Positions 53,690-63,100 of a DNA stretch of 64,000 nucleotides are shown here, in pieces. The stretch is from assembly GCA_963790585.1 (NCBI GenBank), contig CAWBOY010000006.1, forward strand, positions 806,001 through 870,000, written 5' to 3'. Position numbers and translations under genes: made by a program. The notes under the pieces are model-generated. The model did not search any database. It saw only the letters and a list, made by a program, of their open reading frames with translations, and was not told where the DNA came from. The DNA is from CAWBOY01 sp963790585 (lineage in GTDB: Bacteria; Planctomycetota; Planctomycetia; Gemmatales; Gemmataceae). Position 1 is the first letter of the stretch, and every line of letters starts with the position of its first letter.

Positions 53690-54275
53690 CTAACTGGTAG
53701 TCAAAAAAACCGATCAGGTCATCGGTGACTTCGGCGTATCCAGTTGCCTTGAGGTTGGTCTTGCAAAAGAATCGCCCCTGATCGTCTTTGAAACCGCTCA
53801 GCTCCTGGTCGTACGCCGAATCGATTGGGAACCAGGCGAGTTTTCGCTTCAAGTATTCCGGACGGAGGTGTTTGTACCACTCGAGCGTTAACACCTGGGA
53901 GGGCCAAGGAGCAATGTTCTTGCCCCCTTGGCTTTCAATGAATTCCAGAAGGGATCGCTCATAGCCGCCAATCGCTCGAAGCAGAACCTCGTACCCCTCC
54001 AGTGACTCTACCGGACGTCGTTCGATATCGTAGAGTTCGTGTCGGCGGAACAGATTCTGATAACCATATCCCGCCATGCGGACACCCCGAGATTCCTCCT
54101 TATCCACGATAAGAAAGCATGGGACGCCCGATGCCAGGCAGGCATCCAGTTCCTGCGTTCTCTCCCTTGCGGCACAGCGCTGGAAATTCTGAGGATCGTC
54201 GGAGATCGTCGCGTAGGCAAGCTGACGGTCGAGTGCCTCGAAGGATTGGACATGCTGGGCGATGGCGAGCTTCAT
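53690..54275 (-). pseudogene. ATP-grasp protein, N-terminal part (cut by IS)
   Basis: Begins MKLAIAQHVQSFEALDRQLA and runs through FLIVDKEESRGVRMAGYGYQ to DDLIGFFDYQL, where the IS begins; translation continues into the IS to a stop at 53634. The middle (DQGRFFCKTNLKATGYAEVT) carries the ATP-grasp lysine strand. The protein family of small-plasmid ATP-grasp genes has unknown substrates. Its start overlaps the upstream 69-aa gene by 4 bp. Confidence 0.75.
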
Positions 54276-54481
54276 AGCAGTATCTCCTGCGTTGCTTCGT
54301 AAGCACGCCGGTTTCTTTGTCGATTCTTCTCGGCCAGGGCGTCCTCATAGAGGCGATAGGCACGCAGGCGGGTTAGTTCCATATCGGGTGATCCTCCTTG
54401 CTCAATCGCCTGCTCCATGTAAGCCCGAAATGCACAGACGTGAAAAACATTATCCCAAATTTCATCATCACGGTCGTGCAT
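54272..54481 (-). CDS. small protein coupled to the ATP-grasp gene
   Basis: 69 aa, helical and charged (MEQAIEQGGSPDMELTRLRA, YRLYEDALAEKNRQRNRR). It overlaps the ATP-grasp start (ATGA). A degenerate second copy lies at the far end of that gene. I recognise no family; tight coupling suggests a partner protein. Confidence 0.65.
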   Translation of the reverse strand: MHDRDDEIWDNVFHVCAFRAYMEQAIEQGGSPDMELTRLRAYRLYEDALAEKNRQRNRRAYEATQEILL

Positions 54482-54484
54482 AGG

Positions 54485-54916
54485 TCAGCCCTCCTCGGTA
54501 GTTGTGGTGAACTCGACATATCGCCTCCCCGTGATTCTTGCAAATACTTCCTCGGCAAGCGCGCGGGAGGGAAAGTCCCCTATGGAATCCATGCCTCCAC
54601 CGGGAATGCGTCCATACAAGCTCCAGAATTCGGCCTCGGCGTCTTCGACCTGCTCGCAGAAGCGGTGGCCCGGTTCGCCAAATTCCTTGATGCCGTGGAT
54701 CTCATAGCCGGTGTACCGAAGCGGAAGATTCGAGGACGAATCCCTGGATCCATGTGCGTCGAGGTTTCCGGCAGCAAATGCTGCGTGAAGTGCGGCACTG
54801 ATCTGCCAGACGGCGACGACGTGAAAGTCGAGGTCATCGCTTAAACGCGATTCAAGGGTTGAGATGCCAAGGTATGTACGGGCAGTTTGGGTGAGAATGT
54901 GATCGATCGGTTTCAT
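54485..54916 (-). CDS. DUF6900-type plasmid-accessory protein
   Basis: 143 aa. The opening ARTYLGISTLESRLSDDLDF-HVVAVW is the DUF6900 signature as I know it from large plasmids and ICEs, followed by SAALHAAFAAGN. The C-terminal half (VEDAEAEFWSLYGRIPGGGM) looks like a second small domain. The start has GGA 12 bases upstream. Function is unknown. Confidence 0.7.
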   Translation of the reverse strand: MKPIDHILTQTARTYLGISTLESRLSDDLDFHVVAVWQISAALHAAFAAGNLDAHGSRDSSSNLPLRYTGYEIHGIKEFGEPGHRFCEQVEDAEAEFWSLYGRIPGGGMDSIGDFPSRALAEEVFARITGRRYVEFTTTTEEG

Positions 54917-54944
54917 CGTGATAATCCTTTCGTTCTATGGTTGA

Positions 54945-55664
54945 TTACGGACGCGAGAAAATAGAGCAGACATCGTGCAAACCAGGTATGAAGGAAGATT
55001 GGTAAACCTTCCGGCTGCTGCTCGCTCCATGTGAGAAGCGGATAATGTCCGTCGTTGCTTGCTTCAGTCCAGCGGCGAAAGCAAAAGCTTTTGTGTAATA
55101 GGTGAGGGGGACCATGCCTTCGTCCTTGTCATGATAGTCACCCATCAGAATGGCCAGTTTTCCGCCTCGCTTTAACGCGCGGGCACAGTTGCGAATGAAC
55201 TGCTCGTAGCGGCGGAGAAAATCGCGTAGCGTGGGAGCGCGGGAGAGGTCACGTGGATCATCGGCGTAAAGCTTCTGCCTCCAATAAGGTGGATGACAGA
55301 AAATGAAATCGAAGGCCTGCGAAGACGAGAAATCGACAGGATTGCAGGCGTCGAAGCCTTGATGAATATCCCAGGAGTAGCAGGGGATATCGAGCTCCGC
55401 GTAAACATCCCGGCAAGTTCCCGATCCCATCATCGGGTCTACCACGGCCGAAGGTCGGAAGTAACTTTCACCGATAACGGTCTGGGCAAGGATTCCACTC
55501 CAGCGACCGCCGATAACGAAGCCATCGCACAACGGTGATCCGAACCTTCCGCCGTTGCCGCAAAACGAGTCATCATTCATGAGCTCGTCATAAACTTTGT
55601 CGCAAACGTCTGCGGAGGTTGTGCCTTCGGGCATCGAGATGGTCACAAACATGAGAAAGTGCAT
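54945..55664 (-). CDS. chimeric DNA methyltransferase
   Basis: Residues 1-62 (MPEGTTSADVCDKVYDELMN, GGRFGSPLCDGFVIGGRWSG) match a small stand-alone plasmid-protein domain. From residue 72 it is an AdoMet-dependent DNA methyltransferase: AVVDPMMGSGTCRDVY (motif I) and FDFIFCHPPYWRQ (motif IV). The order motif I then motif IV suggests a gamma- or beta-like arrangement. There is no recognition domain and the methylase N-terminus is missing, so an in-frame deletion fusing two genes is likely. RBS GGAGG lies 6 bases before the ATG. Confidence 0.75.
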   Translation of the reverse strand: MHFLMFVTISMPEGTTSADVCDKVYDELMNDDSFCGNGGRFGSPLCDGFVIGGRWSGILAQTVIGESYFRPSAVVDPMMGSGTCRDVYAELDIPCYSWDIHQGFDACNPVDFSSSQAFDFIFCHPPYWRQKLYADDPRDLSRAPTLRDFLRRYEQFIRNCARALKRGGKLAILMGDYHDKDEGMVPLTYYTKAFAFAAGLKQATTDIIRFSHGASSSRKVYQSSFIPGLHDVCSIFSRP

Positions 55665-55673
55665 GGTCGCCTC

Positions 55674-55829
55674 CTACCCGTTATGGCTGAGTTGAGGTCC
55701 TAGCTCGGCGAATTCGCGTTCGAGATCGTCGTAGACCGAGTCGAATTCAGGATCGACGGCTGAACCGTAATCCTCGGCAGCGAATGTCAGGTAGGTGATG
55801 CGACTCTGGAGTTCGTGTTGGTTGTACAT
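55674..55829 (-). CDS. 51-aa acidic protein
   Basis: Starts ATG after GAAGGAGACC; sequence MYNQHELQSRITYLTFAAED followed by an acidic helix (DPEFDSVYDDLEREFAEL). It lies 9 bp upstream of the methyltransferase ribosome region, in the same direction. Strong ribosome site and codon quality support it. No family recognised. Confidence 0.65.
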   Translation of the reverse strand: MYNQHELQSRITYLTFAAEDYGSAVDPEFDSVYDDLEREFAELGPQLSHNG

Positions 55830-55883
55830 AATCAGGGTCTCCTTCTTTTGGGTTGATAAGCAGGCTTCAGCCTGCCTGTTGGG

Positions 55884-56096
55884 TCATTTCTGCTTTTTGT
55901 CGGCAGGTTGGCAGACGATCCGTCCATCGAGGGGCAGGCAGTCGAGTTGAATGGTGATCCCACCGTCCTTGTTGGTCCAAGCGACGCCGATGCGGTTCCA
56001 GAAGCCTTTGCCGTTGCTCGATTCACGCACCTGATAGGCGACGTGAGTTGGTGATTTGCCAGCGGGTTTGCCATCTGTGGTAGGGGTGTCGGTCAT
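55884..56096 (-). CDS. small conserved plasmid-accessory protein
   Basis: 70 aa: after a short charged leader, THVAYQVRESSNGKGFWNRI and GVAWTNKDGGITIQLDCLPL form a compact beta-sheet pattern that I associate with small proteins of large plasmids and ICEs. RBS AGGAGAA lies upstream. Function unknown. Confidence 0.75.
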   Translation of the reverse strand: MTDTPTTDGKPAGKSPTHVAYQVRESSNGKGFWNRIGVAWTNKDGGITIQLDCLPLDGRIVCQPADKKQK

Positions 56097-56350
56097 AGTC
56101 GTTCTCCTTCTTTTGGTTATCGGCCCCGCCTTCCGGGGCCTTACGGCACGCGATTGGAAGCCGCCTCAGACGGGAGCTCTTGCGTTCGGTCAAGCTGAAA
56201 AGCCGAAGGCTTCCGCCTTCGGAAAGCGGCTTTTCTGCTTTACCGACCCGTCGGCGGCTTCATCGTGCCGGAAGGATGGCCTCGGATGTGAGGCTGAGAG
56301 CAACAGGAGGAATGACGTGGGCGATAACGCCATGTGAGAGGCGGGATGCT

Positions 56351-56578
56351 ATGGCGAGGAAGCAGGCTGAGTCTTCGGTCGCAAGTAGCAAAGATGATGC
56401 GAGATCGGATGAAGCGATTGCAAACATTGCCAGGTCGCTCGCTCGTCGCGATTATCGTTTCACTGCCATACTTCAAGGTGAGGGGCTGGATGGTACGGCA
56501 CTGCGTAATCAGAATTGGATTGAGCCGGTTCGAGCGTCCGTTACGAACGTCGAAGCCTGCCTGTGCCCTTTTGCGTGA
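56351..56578 (+). CDS. possible small protein, unknown
   Basis: 75 codons from MARKQAESSVASSKDDARSD. The composition is hydrophilic at the start and ordinary later (EAIANIARSLARRDYRF). There is no strong ribosome site. It is the only reasonable frame in this stretch, but it may be spurious. Confidence 0.35.
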   Translation: MARKQAESSVASSKDDARSDEAIANIARSLARRDYRFTAILQGEGLDGTALRNQNWIEPVRASVTNVEACLCPFA

Positions 56579-56611
56579 CCAAAGAAGAGGCCGCAAACGA
56601 ACACGTTCGCA

Positions 56612-56764
56612 GTGAAAGCCGGCAATCCGACGACGCGCATTGCGCGTCGGAAAAGCTGGTGCTACGACGACAACTATCCACCGCTAGAGCATTCGGTGCG
56701 CGCAAATCTGCGTAAGCTGGGCCAGTACACCGAGCGGAGACGCAAGGAAGTATCTGAGACATAA
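56612..56764 (+). CDS. possible 50-aa protein with own terminator
   Basis: GTG start, sequence KAGNPTTRIARRKSWCYDDN then LEHSVRANLRKLGQYTERRR. The stop directly abuts a very strong hairpin, which supports real transcription on +. It may be the end of a longer, decayed gene. Confidence 0.4.
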   Translation: MKAGNPTTRIARRKSWCYDDNYPPLEHSVRANLRKLGQYTERRRKEVSET

Positions 56765-56826
56765 GTTCGTTTTGACCGTCGCGGAGCCTTCACGGAAGCT
56801 GAGGCTCCGCGACGGTTAAAACGAAC
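56765..56826. terminator. 25-bp-stem hairpin
   Basis: Arms of 25 bp (GTTCGTTTTGACCGTCGCGG... and complement) with one G-T type mismatch and a 12-base loop. It begins right after the stop of the short + ORF and lies 84 bp downstream of the minus-strand gene end at 56910. Confidence 0.75.
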
Positions 56827-56909
56827 GACCCCGGCACCACGCGAGCGGCCTGGCAAACATCGGAATGCAGGTGGATTTCTGAAGGGCGTTACAAGGAAGA
56901 GAGGCTCGC

Positions 56910-57344
56910 TCAAATCGACAGGCTGGCAACTCTTGGCTCTAACCCTTGCTCGGAGCGAATGAGATCGGCCACCTTGAAGGCTAATTCCTGTGCTTCGCCT
57001 CTGCTACTGACGGGGGTATGAGGGCTAATCGGCTTGTACCAGACCTGCTGCTCGGTATCGTAGCGATACTGATACGGCTCGCTTTTCATCATGTCGCGTA
57101 CCGCATCGGATGGCTTCTCATTGAACTGGATCATCATCCGCTTATTCTCCCGATCCTCGATCAGTCGAACACCGGCCATATTGTCGGTGAAGCTGCCGAA
57201 GCGTTTTTGCCACGGGGATTTCGTTGGTTGTGCTGACAGGTTTTTGGACTGATGACCGTCGCTCGGCGGCAGGTTGTTCGTGACCTCCATCGCAGGCGCA
57301 ATTTCGTTCTCAGGTTGCGGCAGTGCGTGATTCTTTTTGGTCAT
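56910..57344 (-). CDS. plasmid protein with DUF-like domain shared with large helicases
   Basis: 144 aa. Disordered N-terminal half (PQPENEIAPAMEVTNNLPPS), then a compact domain MAGVRLIEDRENKRMMIQF, NEKPSDAVRDMMKSEPYQYR, YDTEQQVWYKPI. The same kind of domain occurs at the C-terminus of some N12-class methylase/helicases, like the giant gene at the right edge, which suggests cooperation with it. RBS AGGAGG is close to the ATG. Confidence 0.7.
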   Translation of the reverse strand: MTKKNHALPQPENEIAPAMEVTNNLPPSDGHQSKNLSAQPTKSPWQKRFGSFTDNMAGVRLIEDRENKRMMIQFNEKPSDAVRDMMKSEPYQYRYDTEQQVWYKPISPHTPVSSRGEAQELAFKVADLIRSEQGLEPRVASLSI

Positions 57345-57722
57345 AGATTCCTCCTATTCCTGTTGGTGAAGCATGGTGAAGGAATCTACATAGCGCACCC
57401 AAATTATCTTGTAAAGTGCTTCGAAGGTACCCATTGCTGATGCTTGGCACGCTACGGAATGGGAGCGATTGGAAGGAATGGGGTCTCAGCTGAATGGCAC
57501 TTCCATCCCCAACATATTATATAGTAACAACTTATGAAATCCATTCCCTCCTCCTAAATGCGTCAGCCGGTCCTCGATTACGGCCTTTCGCGGGCCCGGT
57601 CCTTTCCCTTCTATAGCCGGCCTTTTCTAAGCCTGGTACGGATTTTCCACCTTGAGACGCTCTGGCGTTCGAGATGGATCATCGTCTCGTCGCCTCCTTC
57701 GATGGGACCAATTTTTTCGATT
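57345..57722. other. intergenic region next to IS4-family element
   Basis: About 380 bp. The first part should hold the promoter of the 144-aa gene; the last part is probably the non-coding end of the IS. CAATTTTTT at 57709 has a matching complement at 59246-59254 beyond the transposase, possibly the IS tips. No duplication found. Confidence 0.4.
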
Positions 57723-59126
57723 TCAAGCTTGTAATAATTCCGCCCGTTCCTCGACGCGTGGCTTGAGCATTCGGGAATAGCCTTTCGGTCGTCGTTTGAC
57801 TTTGCGTGGCTCGCAGCGATCGGGACGGTTGCCCACGCGATGCGTGCCGATCGCTCGCAGCAGCGCCTGAATACGCAACGGCAAGTCCGCGGGAGTGGAA
57901 GTCAGCAATAGAGTGCGGTATTCAGCCAACGTTTGTAGGGCTCCAGTGAAACTGAGGTGACGCGGCGTCACGTCATGTGCATGCGCGGCCTGTGCCATTA
58001 CCTGGCGAACCAGATTGTACGCCAACAAGTTGGTCCATATCTCCTTCCGCACCATACCTGGAGTTTTGCAGCGCAAAATCTCCATACTCATGTGGGTCTT
58101 GATAGAACGGAGATCAATCTCCCCATTCCAACGTTTGTGGTACAGCTCCGTAATCGCCTCCAGCGGATACGTCTCAGGGTCGGTGAAGGTCGTGACCACT
58201 ACCAATTCACGTACCCGGCATCCCCGCGTGGTTATGGAGGTACGTACCTCACGCATACTGAGTTCCTCCGGAAGGGAGTCGTAGGTTTCCTGGTCCATCC
58301 ACTTGGGGCGTCGGGGTTTTCTCCAGGCGACCACATGGTCATTAGGGCTCAGCCGTTGGCCACGACTGAAGTCCGTATGCCGCAAGTGATGTTGGCGAAA
58401 AACAACATCAATGCCGCGAGCCTGGGCCAAGGCAATCATCCAGTACGAGCAGTAGTATCGATCAGCCAACAGCACGTCACCGGGCCGTAAGCTGCCGAGC
58501 AAGGTGCGAATCAACGCCGTCTCCCCGGTTTCTTTTCCTCGGTAGGGGCCGAAGGCGGAGTCGAGCACGGCGGCCGTCGCCAAGCCAATGAGCGCAACCC
58601 AACGCATGATGGGAAAACCCACACCCGGTCGCTGGGACCGCGACTGGGGATAGGCGGCCTGGTTGGCCGCCGTGTCAGGCGTCGATAGGGTCGAGCCATC
58701 GACCAGGACGACCCGATGGCCGTGCCATCGCCAGGCCTCGGGGGCCTGGTCTTCGAGTTGGCAACCGACATCACAGGCCAGACGTCTGAGGAAGCGTTCG
58801 GCCAACTTGGCCCGCGCCTTACAATAGGCTCCTGTACCCGCATGGCACGTGGGACGTCCCAGGACGCTAAGTAACATCATGATACGTGAGACAGCGGCCA
58901 CACACGACTTGGATGCCGAGGCGACCTGGGCGAGAAAAGCCCACAGGGTTACAGGTACGGAGTAAACATCGGAGTCAGCCGTCCCAAAAGGGATCTGCTC
59001 TTGAGCCGCGACTTCCTCGATGCGTTCGGCAGTCAAGACGTCGTGAAAAGAAAGTGAGTCGGCTTGGGCGAAACTGTCAAGTGTTTGTTGAAACGAAGCC
59101 ACAGTGGCGTGAGGTGTATAAAAAGG
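57723..59126 (-). CDS. IS4-family transposase
   Basis: 467 aa from MPFYTPHATVASFQQTLDSF. DDE motifs: HRVVLVDGSTLSTPDT (D), GDVLLADRYYCSYWMIALAQ (D, plus the YxxT-like context), and ELYHKRWNGEIDLRSIKTHM (Y-x(2)-R-x(3)-E-x(6)-K signature of IS4 elements). A longer start (59165) is less likely because the first codons read into the left flank. Ends of the element are not firmly placed. Confidence 0.92.
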   Translation of the reverse strand, partial: PFYTPHATVASFQQTLDSFAQADSLSFHDVLTAERIEEVAAQEQIPFGTADSDVYSVPVTLWAFLAQVASASKSCVAAVSRIMMLLSVLGRPTCHAGTGAYCKARAKLAERFLRRLACDVGCQLEDQAPEAWRWHGHRVVLVDGSTLSTPDTAANQAAYPQSRSQRPGVGFPIMRWVALIGLATAAVLDSAFGPYRGKETGETALIRTLLGSLRPGDVLLADRYYCSYWMIALAQARGIDVVFRQHHLRHTDFSRGQRLSPNDHVVAWRKPRRPKWMDQETYDSLPEELSMREVRTSITTRGCRVRELVVVTTFTDPETYPLEAITELYHKRWNGEIDLRSIKTHMSMEILRCKTPGMVRKEIWTNLLAYNLVRQVMAQAAHAHDVTPRHLSFTGALQTLAEYRTLLLTSTPADLPLRIQALLRAIGTHRVGNRPDRCEPRKVKRRPKGYSRMLKPRVEERAELLQA

Positions 59127-59511
59127 CATAGAGCCCTTCCTTGACCTTAGGTCGCCAAACCACACTCAAGGAAGGCCTCACACAAAAAGCATAGGCAAGG
59201 AAGGCCTACGCCACAATAGGAATCAAGAAACTTGCGATCAAAACCAAAAAATTGAACGCGAGGCGTGGAAGGTGCGATCAAAGAGACAATTTTGGCGTGG
59301 AAGTGCCATTCGGGTCTCAGCTTATTAGTCCCAAAGATACTCAAGACGCAGGGCCCGGCTTTGTCATCAGCGCGGCTACCAGGACGTGCCGAGGGAGTCA
59401 TGAAATCCACGTGCCCATTGTCTCACGCACCTTGGTGGCTATGACGGCGTCAAAAACGGCTGGATCGAGATTTCGGTCTATAGTAAACGAATACTGCGAA
59501 AGGAATCGCCC

Positions 59512-59910
59512 ATGTCTCACGAAGAGTTATCCGACCATCATTTCGAGCGCCTTCCCGAGAGCAAACAAGCTCCTGTCCATACGCCATGGGGTCCATCGCA
59601 AACCATTCAGGAAATCGCTCCGGGCATAACTCTGTATTCGACGGCCTCGCATGGCGGATTTCATCTTTCGGAAGCCAGAGTTGCGTCGATGCCCAAGCAT
59701 CTGCGGGATTTCATACCCTTTGGCGGTACGCAGAGTGGACCAGGGAGATGGTTTGAGGAAGATGCGGATTGGTCTGTGGTCGCATTGGCATTTCCCCAGT
59801 TCTTCCCGGCTGAGGCTATAGCGGCGGCCATGAATACGCTGAGGCATTATAAGCCTGAGATTTATGAGCAGGTCGTTGAGGCGATTGTTGCGGCCGGCCG
59901 GAGCAGTTGA
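59512..59910 (+). CDS. DUF7007-type protein
   Basis: 132 aa. The segment TPWGPSQTIQEIAPGITLYS followed by TASHGGFHLSEARVASMPKH is the DUF7007 pattern known from plasmid and ICE accessory genes. AAAGGAATC precedes the ATG. It is one of few + genes in this part and is convergent with the giant helicase-like gene. Function unknown. Confidence 0.78.
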   Translation: MSHEELSDHHFERLPESKQAPVHTPWGPSQTIQEIAPGITLYSTASHGGFHLSEARVASMPKHLRDFIPFGGTQSGPGRWFEEDADWSVVALAFPQFFPAEAIAAAMNTLRHYKPEIYEQVVEAIVAAGRSS

Positions 59911-60108
59911 CCCATTGCTGTGCAGTTTTCGCATGACATTCCCGTAATTGGAAACGGAGTGTCACGGTGTTTGAACAACCTCGAACCGATCAAGCCTCCG
60001 CCAAGCAACCAACGGCGACTCCGGCAAGTCACAACACGGGACAGCCAAATCGATCACTCACCTGCCCGATCTGCATGCCCTCGGCGAGCAGGAAATCGTG
60101 AACAACGC
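59911..60108. other. short intergenic stretch with doubtful 44-codon ORF
   Basis: A GTG-started + frame (59968-60102) has a C-P-I-C motif near its end but no ribosome site. It may be a remnant. The rest shows nothing. Confidence 0.25.
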
Positions 60109-63100
60109 CTATCCCAACCCGGCGACCCGTCTTGGCTCTTCGGCAATCATGTCCTGCCAAGTGGCTTCGGCTTGATCGGCAACTACGGCTTCCGCTCTCC
60201 GCAGAATCCTGGCGGTTACCGGCTCCTCGGCGGACAGCTTCTTCACGCTACGTTCCGAACTCGCGGCTTCGATGGTATTCCCGGCCCTTAATGCTTTGAT
60301 CCGCTCGGCCAGCTCGGGAACGCTCACTTCGCCCTCAACACCGGACAGGCCGATCTTGAGTTGATCCCGTAACTTTGCCAACTCGGTCATATAATTCTCA
60401 TGTGCGAATGATTGGCCCAAGCGGGCTTGATAATCCCGGTGCTGGTTCTCAGCGATCTCCAAGTCCTGTTTCACGCGGGCGCATTCCACGATATATCCGC
60501 CGGCCAATCGCTCAACGGCATTCAGAACCGCCCTCGGTCCCGCATGATCGCGGGACAAACTGTCTTGCCTGACCACATTGCCTTCCAGGTATATTTCGGG
60601 CCTGTATTCCGGATTCAGCACCATGCCAAAACGCAAACCACGGTAAGCACCCAGCGGAACCCTCCTTACCTGCACGACCAACGGCATGGCGTTCAGTTTT
60701 TCGGTAAGCGCTTCGATCACGTCATAACGTGAGCCGATCATAACCGGCTCTTTGGCGTTCGTTCTTAAGGTCTCGGTGTCAGCGGTGAGGCCGATCAGCC
60801 GATCTGAAAGCCGCTTGATGGTGGCGGGGAGATCACGCACATTGAGGCGAGCGATGTATTGCTGATCAACATGGCTCTTTTTCAGGATGGCGAGACGCTG
60901 GAGTTCGGCATCGGTTTCGGCGAGCGTGAGCACGGCGGGATTGCCGGAAGCAATCGCCTTAACCTCGGCAAAAGACAACTCTTGGCTGCCGATGTCGTCA
61001 GCGCGCCGAACGCCGCTTTCGCCGCTCATAATTTGACCGATGAACCGCGCTTTCGTCTCTAATGCCTGCCACATAAACGAATCAAAGGATTCCTTGGTCA
61101 CATAACGATAGATGGCAACTTCTTCGTTTTCATTACCTTGGCGGAGGATGCGGCCTTCGCGTTGTTCTACCTCAGCCGGTTTCCAGGGTGCATCGAGCTC
61201 GTGCAGTGCCGACAAGAGCTTCTGTACGTTCGTGCCAGTCCCCATTTTCGTGGTGCTGCCAATCAACACCCGAACTTGGCCGTTGCGAACCTTCTCAAAC
61301 AGAGATCGCTTCTTGGCATCGGAATCCGCATCGCCGATGGTGGCGATCTGAAAGCGAGGGATGCCACGGGCTGTCAGCTTCTCGATTATCTCCTCGTAGG
61401 CTGAATATCCCCAGGGTGTGGGATTAACACCCATATCGAGGAAGATCATCTGCGTGCCGCGTTTGTCGGCGGTGCGTTCCCATCTTTCGATTACTCGGTC
61501 GATCATGGCTTCCATCTTCGAGCCCCTGAAATCCGCCGCCGAGGGTGACAGCATCCGGGCGTCAAGAGCCAGTTTCCTTCCATCCGTCGTGATCGCCAGG
61601 GCGTTGTCCAAACGCGGATCGACCTTTTGCGATCGGATCTTTTCGTAACGAACAACCAAGTCCTGTTGAAGAGCGTCTTGTTCGTCCGACATCGGGCAGG
61701 AAACGACAATCGGTTTGCCGGTTTCCAAGCGGGGACGGGGCAAATTCAACATTTCCGCCGTTTGCACGTCAGCAAAACTACGAAACATCTGCTGAAGTTC
61801 CGGGAGATTGACGAACTTGGAGAATCGGCTGCGCGGCTTCAGTGTTTTGCCATCAGGGGAGATCTCCATCGTATCGACGACTTCGCCGAAGGTAGCGGCC
61901 CAGGCGTCGAAATGGTCGATGCCTCGGCTCTTGAGGCCATCGGGATCGAGGTAGCGTTGCAAAGTGTACATCTCACAGAGGCTGTTGCTGATCGGCGTGC
62001 CGGTGGCGGCTATCAAACCGTGGCCGGGATGACGTTCGTGAAGGTAGCGGGCCTTCATGTACATATCGAAGGCCCGCTCGGAGCCACCGGACTGAATACC
62101 GGCGACCCGATCCATTTTCGTTGGAGCCTCAAGATTCTTAAAATACTGGAATTCATCGATAAATAGTTGGTCAGCGCCGAGTTCGTCAAAGACCAGTCCA
62201 TCGTCTTTCTTGTCTTCGGCAAGCAGGTTTTTGAGCCGCTCGGAGCGGGCTACTTTCTGTTTTTCGATCGACTTGATGATGTTGCGGCTCGTGCCTTTGG
62301 TAGCTGCGTGTTCAAGCAGCAGGCGATCGTACTCCTCGATTTGCTCGCGTAGGAATTTCTCTTGATAGTCCCGCGACATGCCGATGCGCTCGAAAGAAGA
62401 ATGCGTCACGATAATGGCGTCCCAATCACCGGAAGCGATTTTAGCCGTCAAATGCTTGCGTCGCTCTTTGGTGAAGTCGTCTTTGCCCGCTACGAGTAGC
62501 TTGGCGTTAGGGTAGACCTGCTGAAACTCGCGGGCGAACTGTTCAAGAAGGTGGTTGGGCACGGCGATAAGCGGTTTCTTCCGCAGCCCGGCCTGTTTCA
62601 GTTTCATGGCCGTTGCGGCCATGACGGAGGACTTCCCGGCGCCGACAACGTGGGCCAGCAAAGTATTGCCACCACTCATGCCGCGCCAGACCGCATCTTT
62701 CTGGTGCTGCCGGAGCTTGAACGCCTCGCTCATCCCGGGAAAATCAAGATGGCTACCGTCGAAGAGCCGTGGGCGAAGATTGTTATAGGTATCGTTGTAT
62801 ATCCGTACTAACCGCTCCGTCCGCTCGGGATCGGCGAACACCCAGCTACGGAATTTTTCCTTGATCTGTTTTTGTTTCTCCTTCGCGGCCAGTGTCGCCT
62901 CTTGATTGACGACGCGGTCCTCCTTATCACCGTTGATGATCGTGTCGTAGATGACCGGCGTTTTCATGTTGAGCGCCAGTTCAAACAGCGTCGTTCCATT
63001 GATGCGCGGCGTTCCGAAGTCAGCGGTGGCGGGTACGGAGTTCGTAGCGGAGTAATCGGCGATGAGGCTCCAGACCGCGTCTTTTTTAAGGTGATCGATC

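Noticed and set aside
57709..59254. Exact boundaries of the IS4-family element from the CAATTTTTT/AAAAAATTG pair
   Set aside because: The match is short and no flanking duplication was found, so the ends are left undefined.
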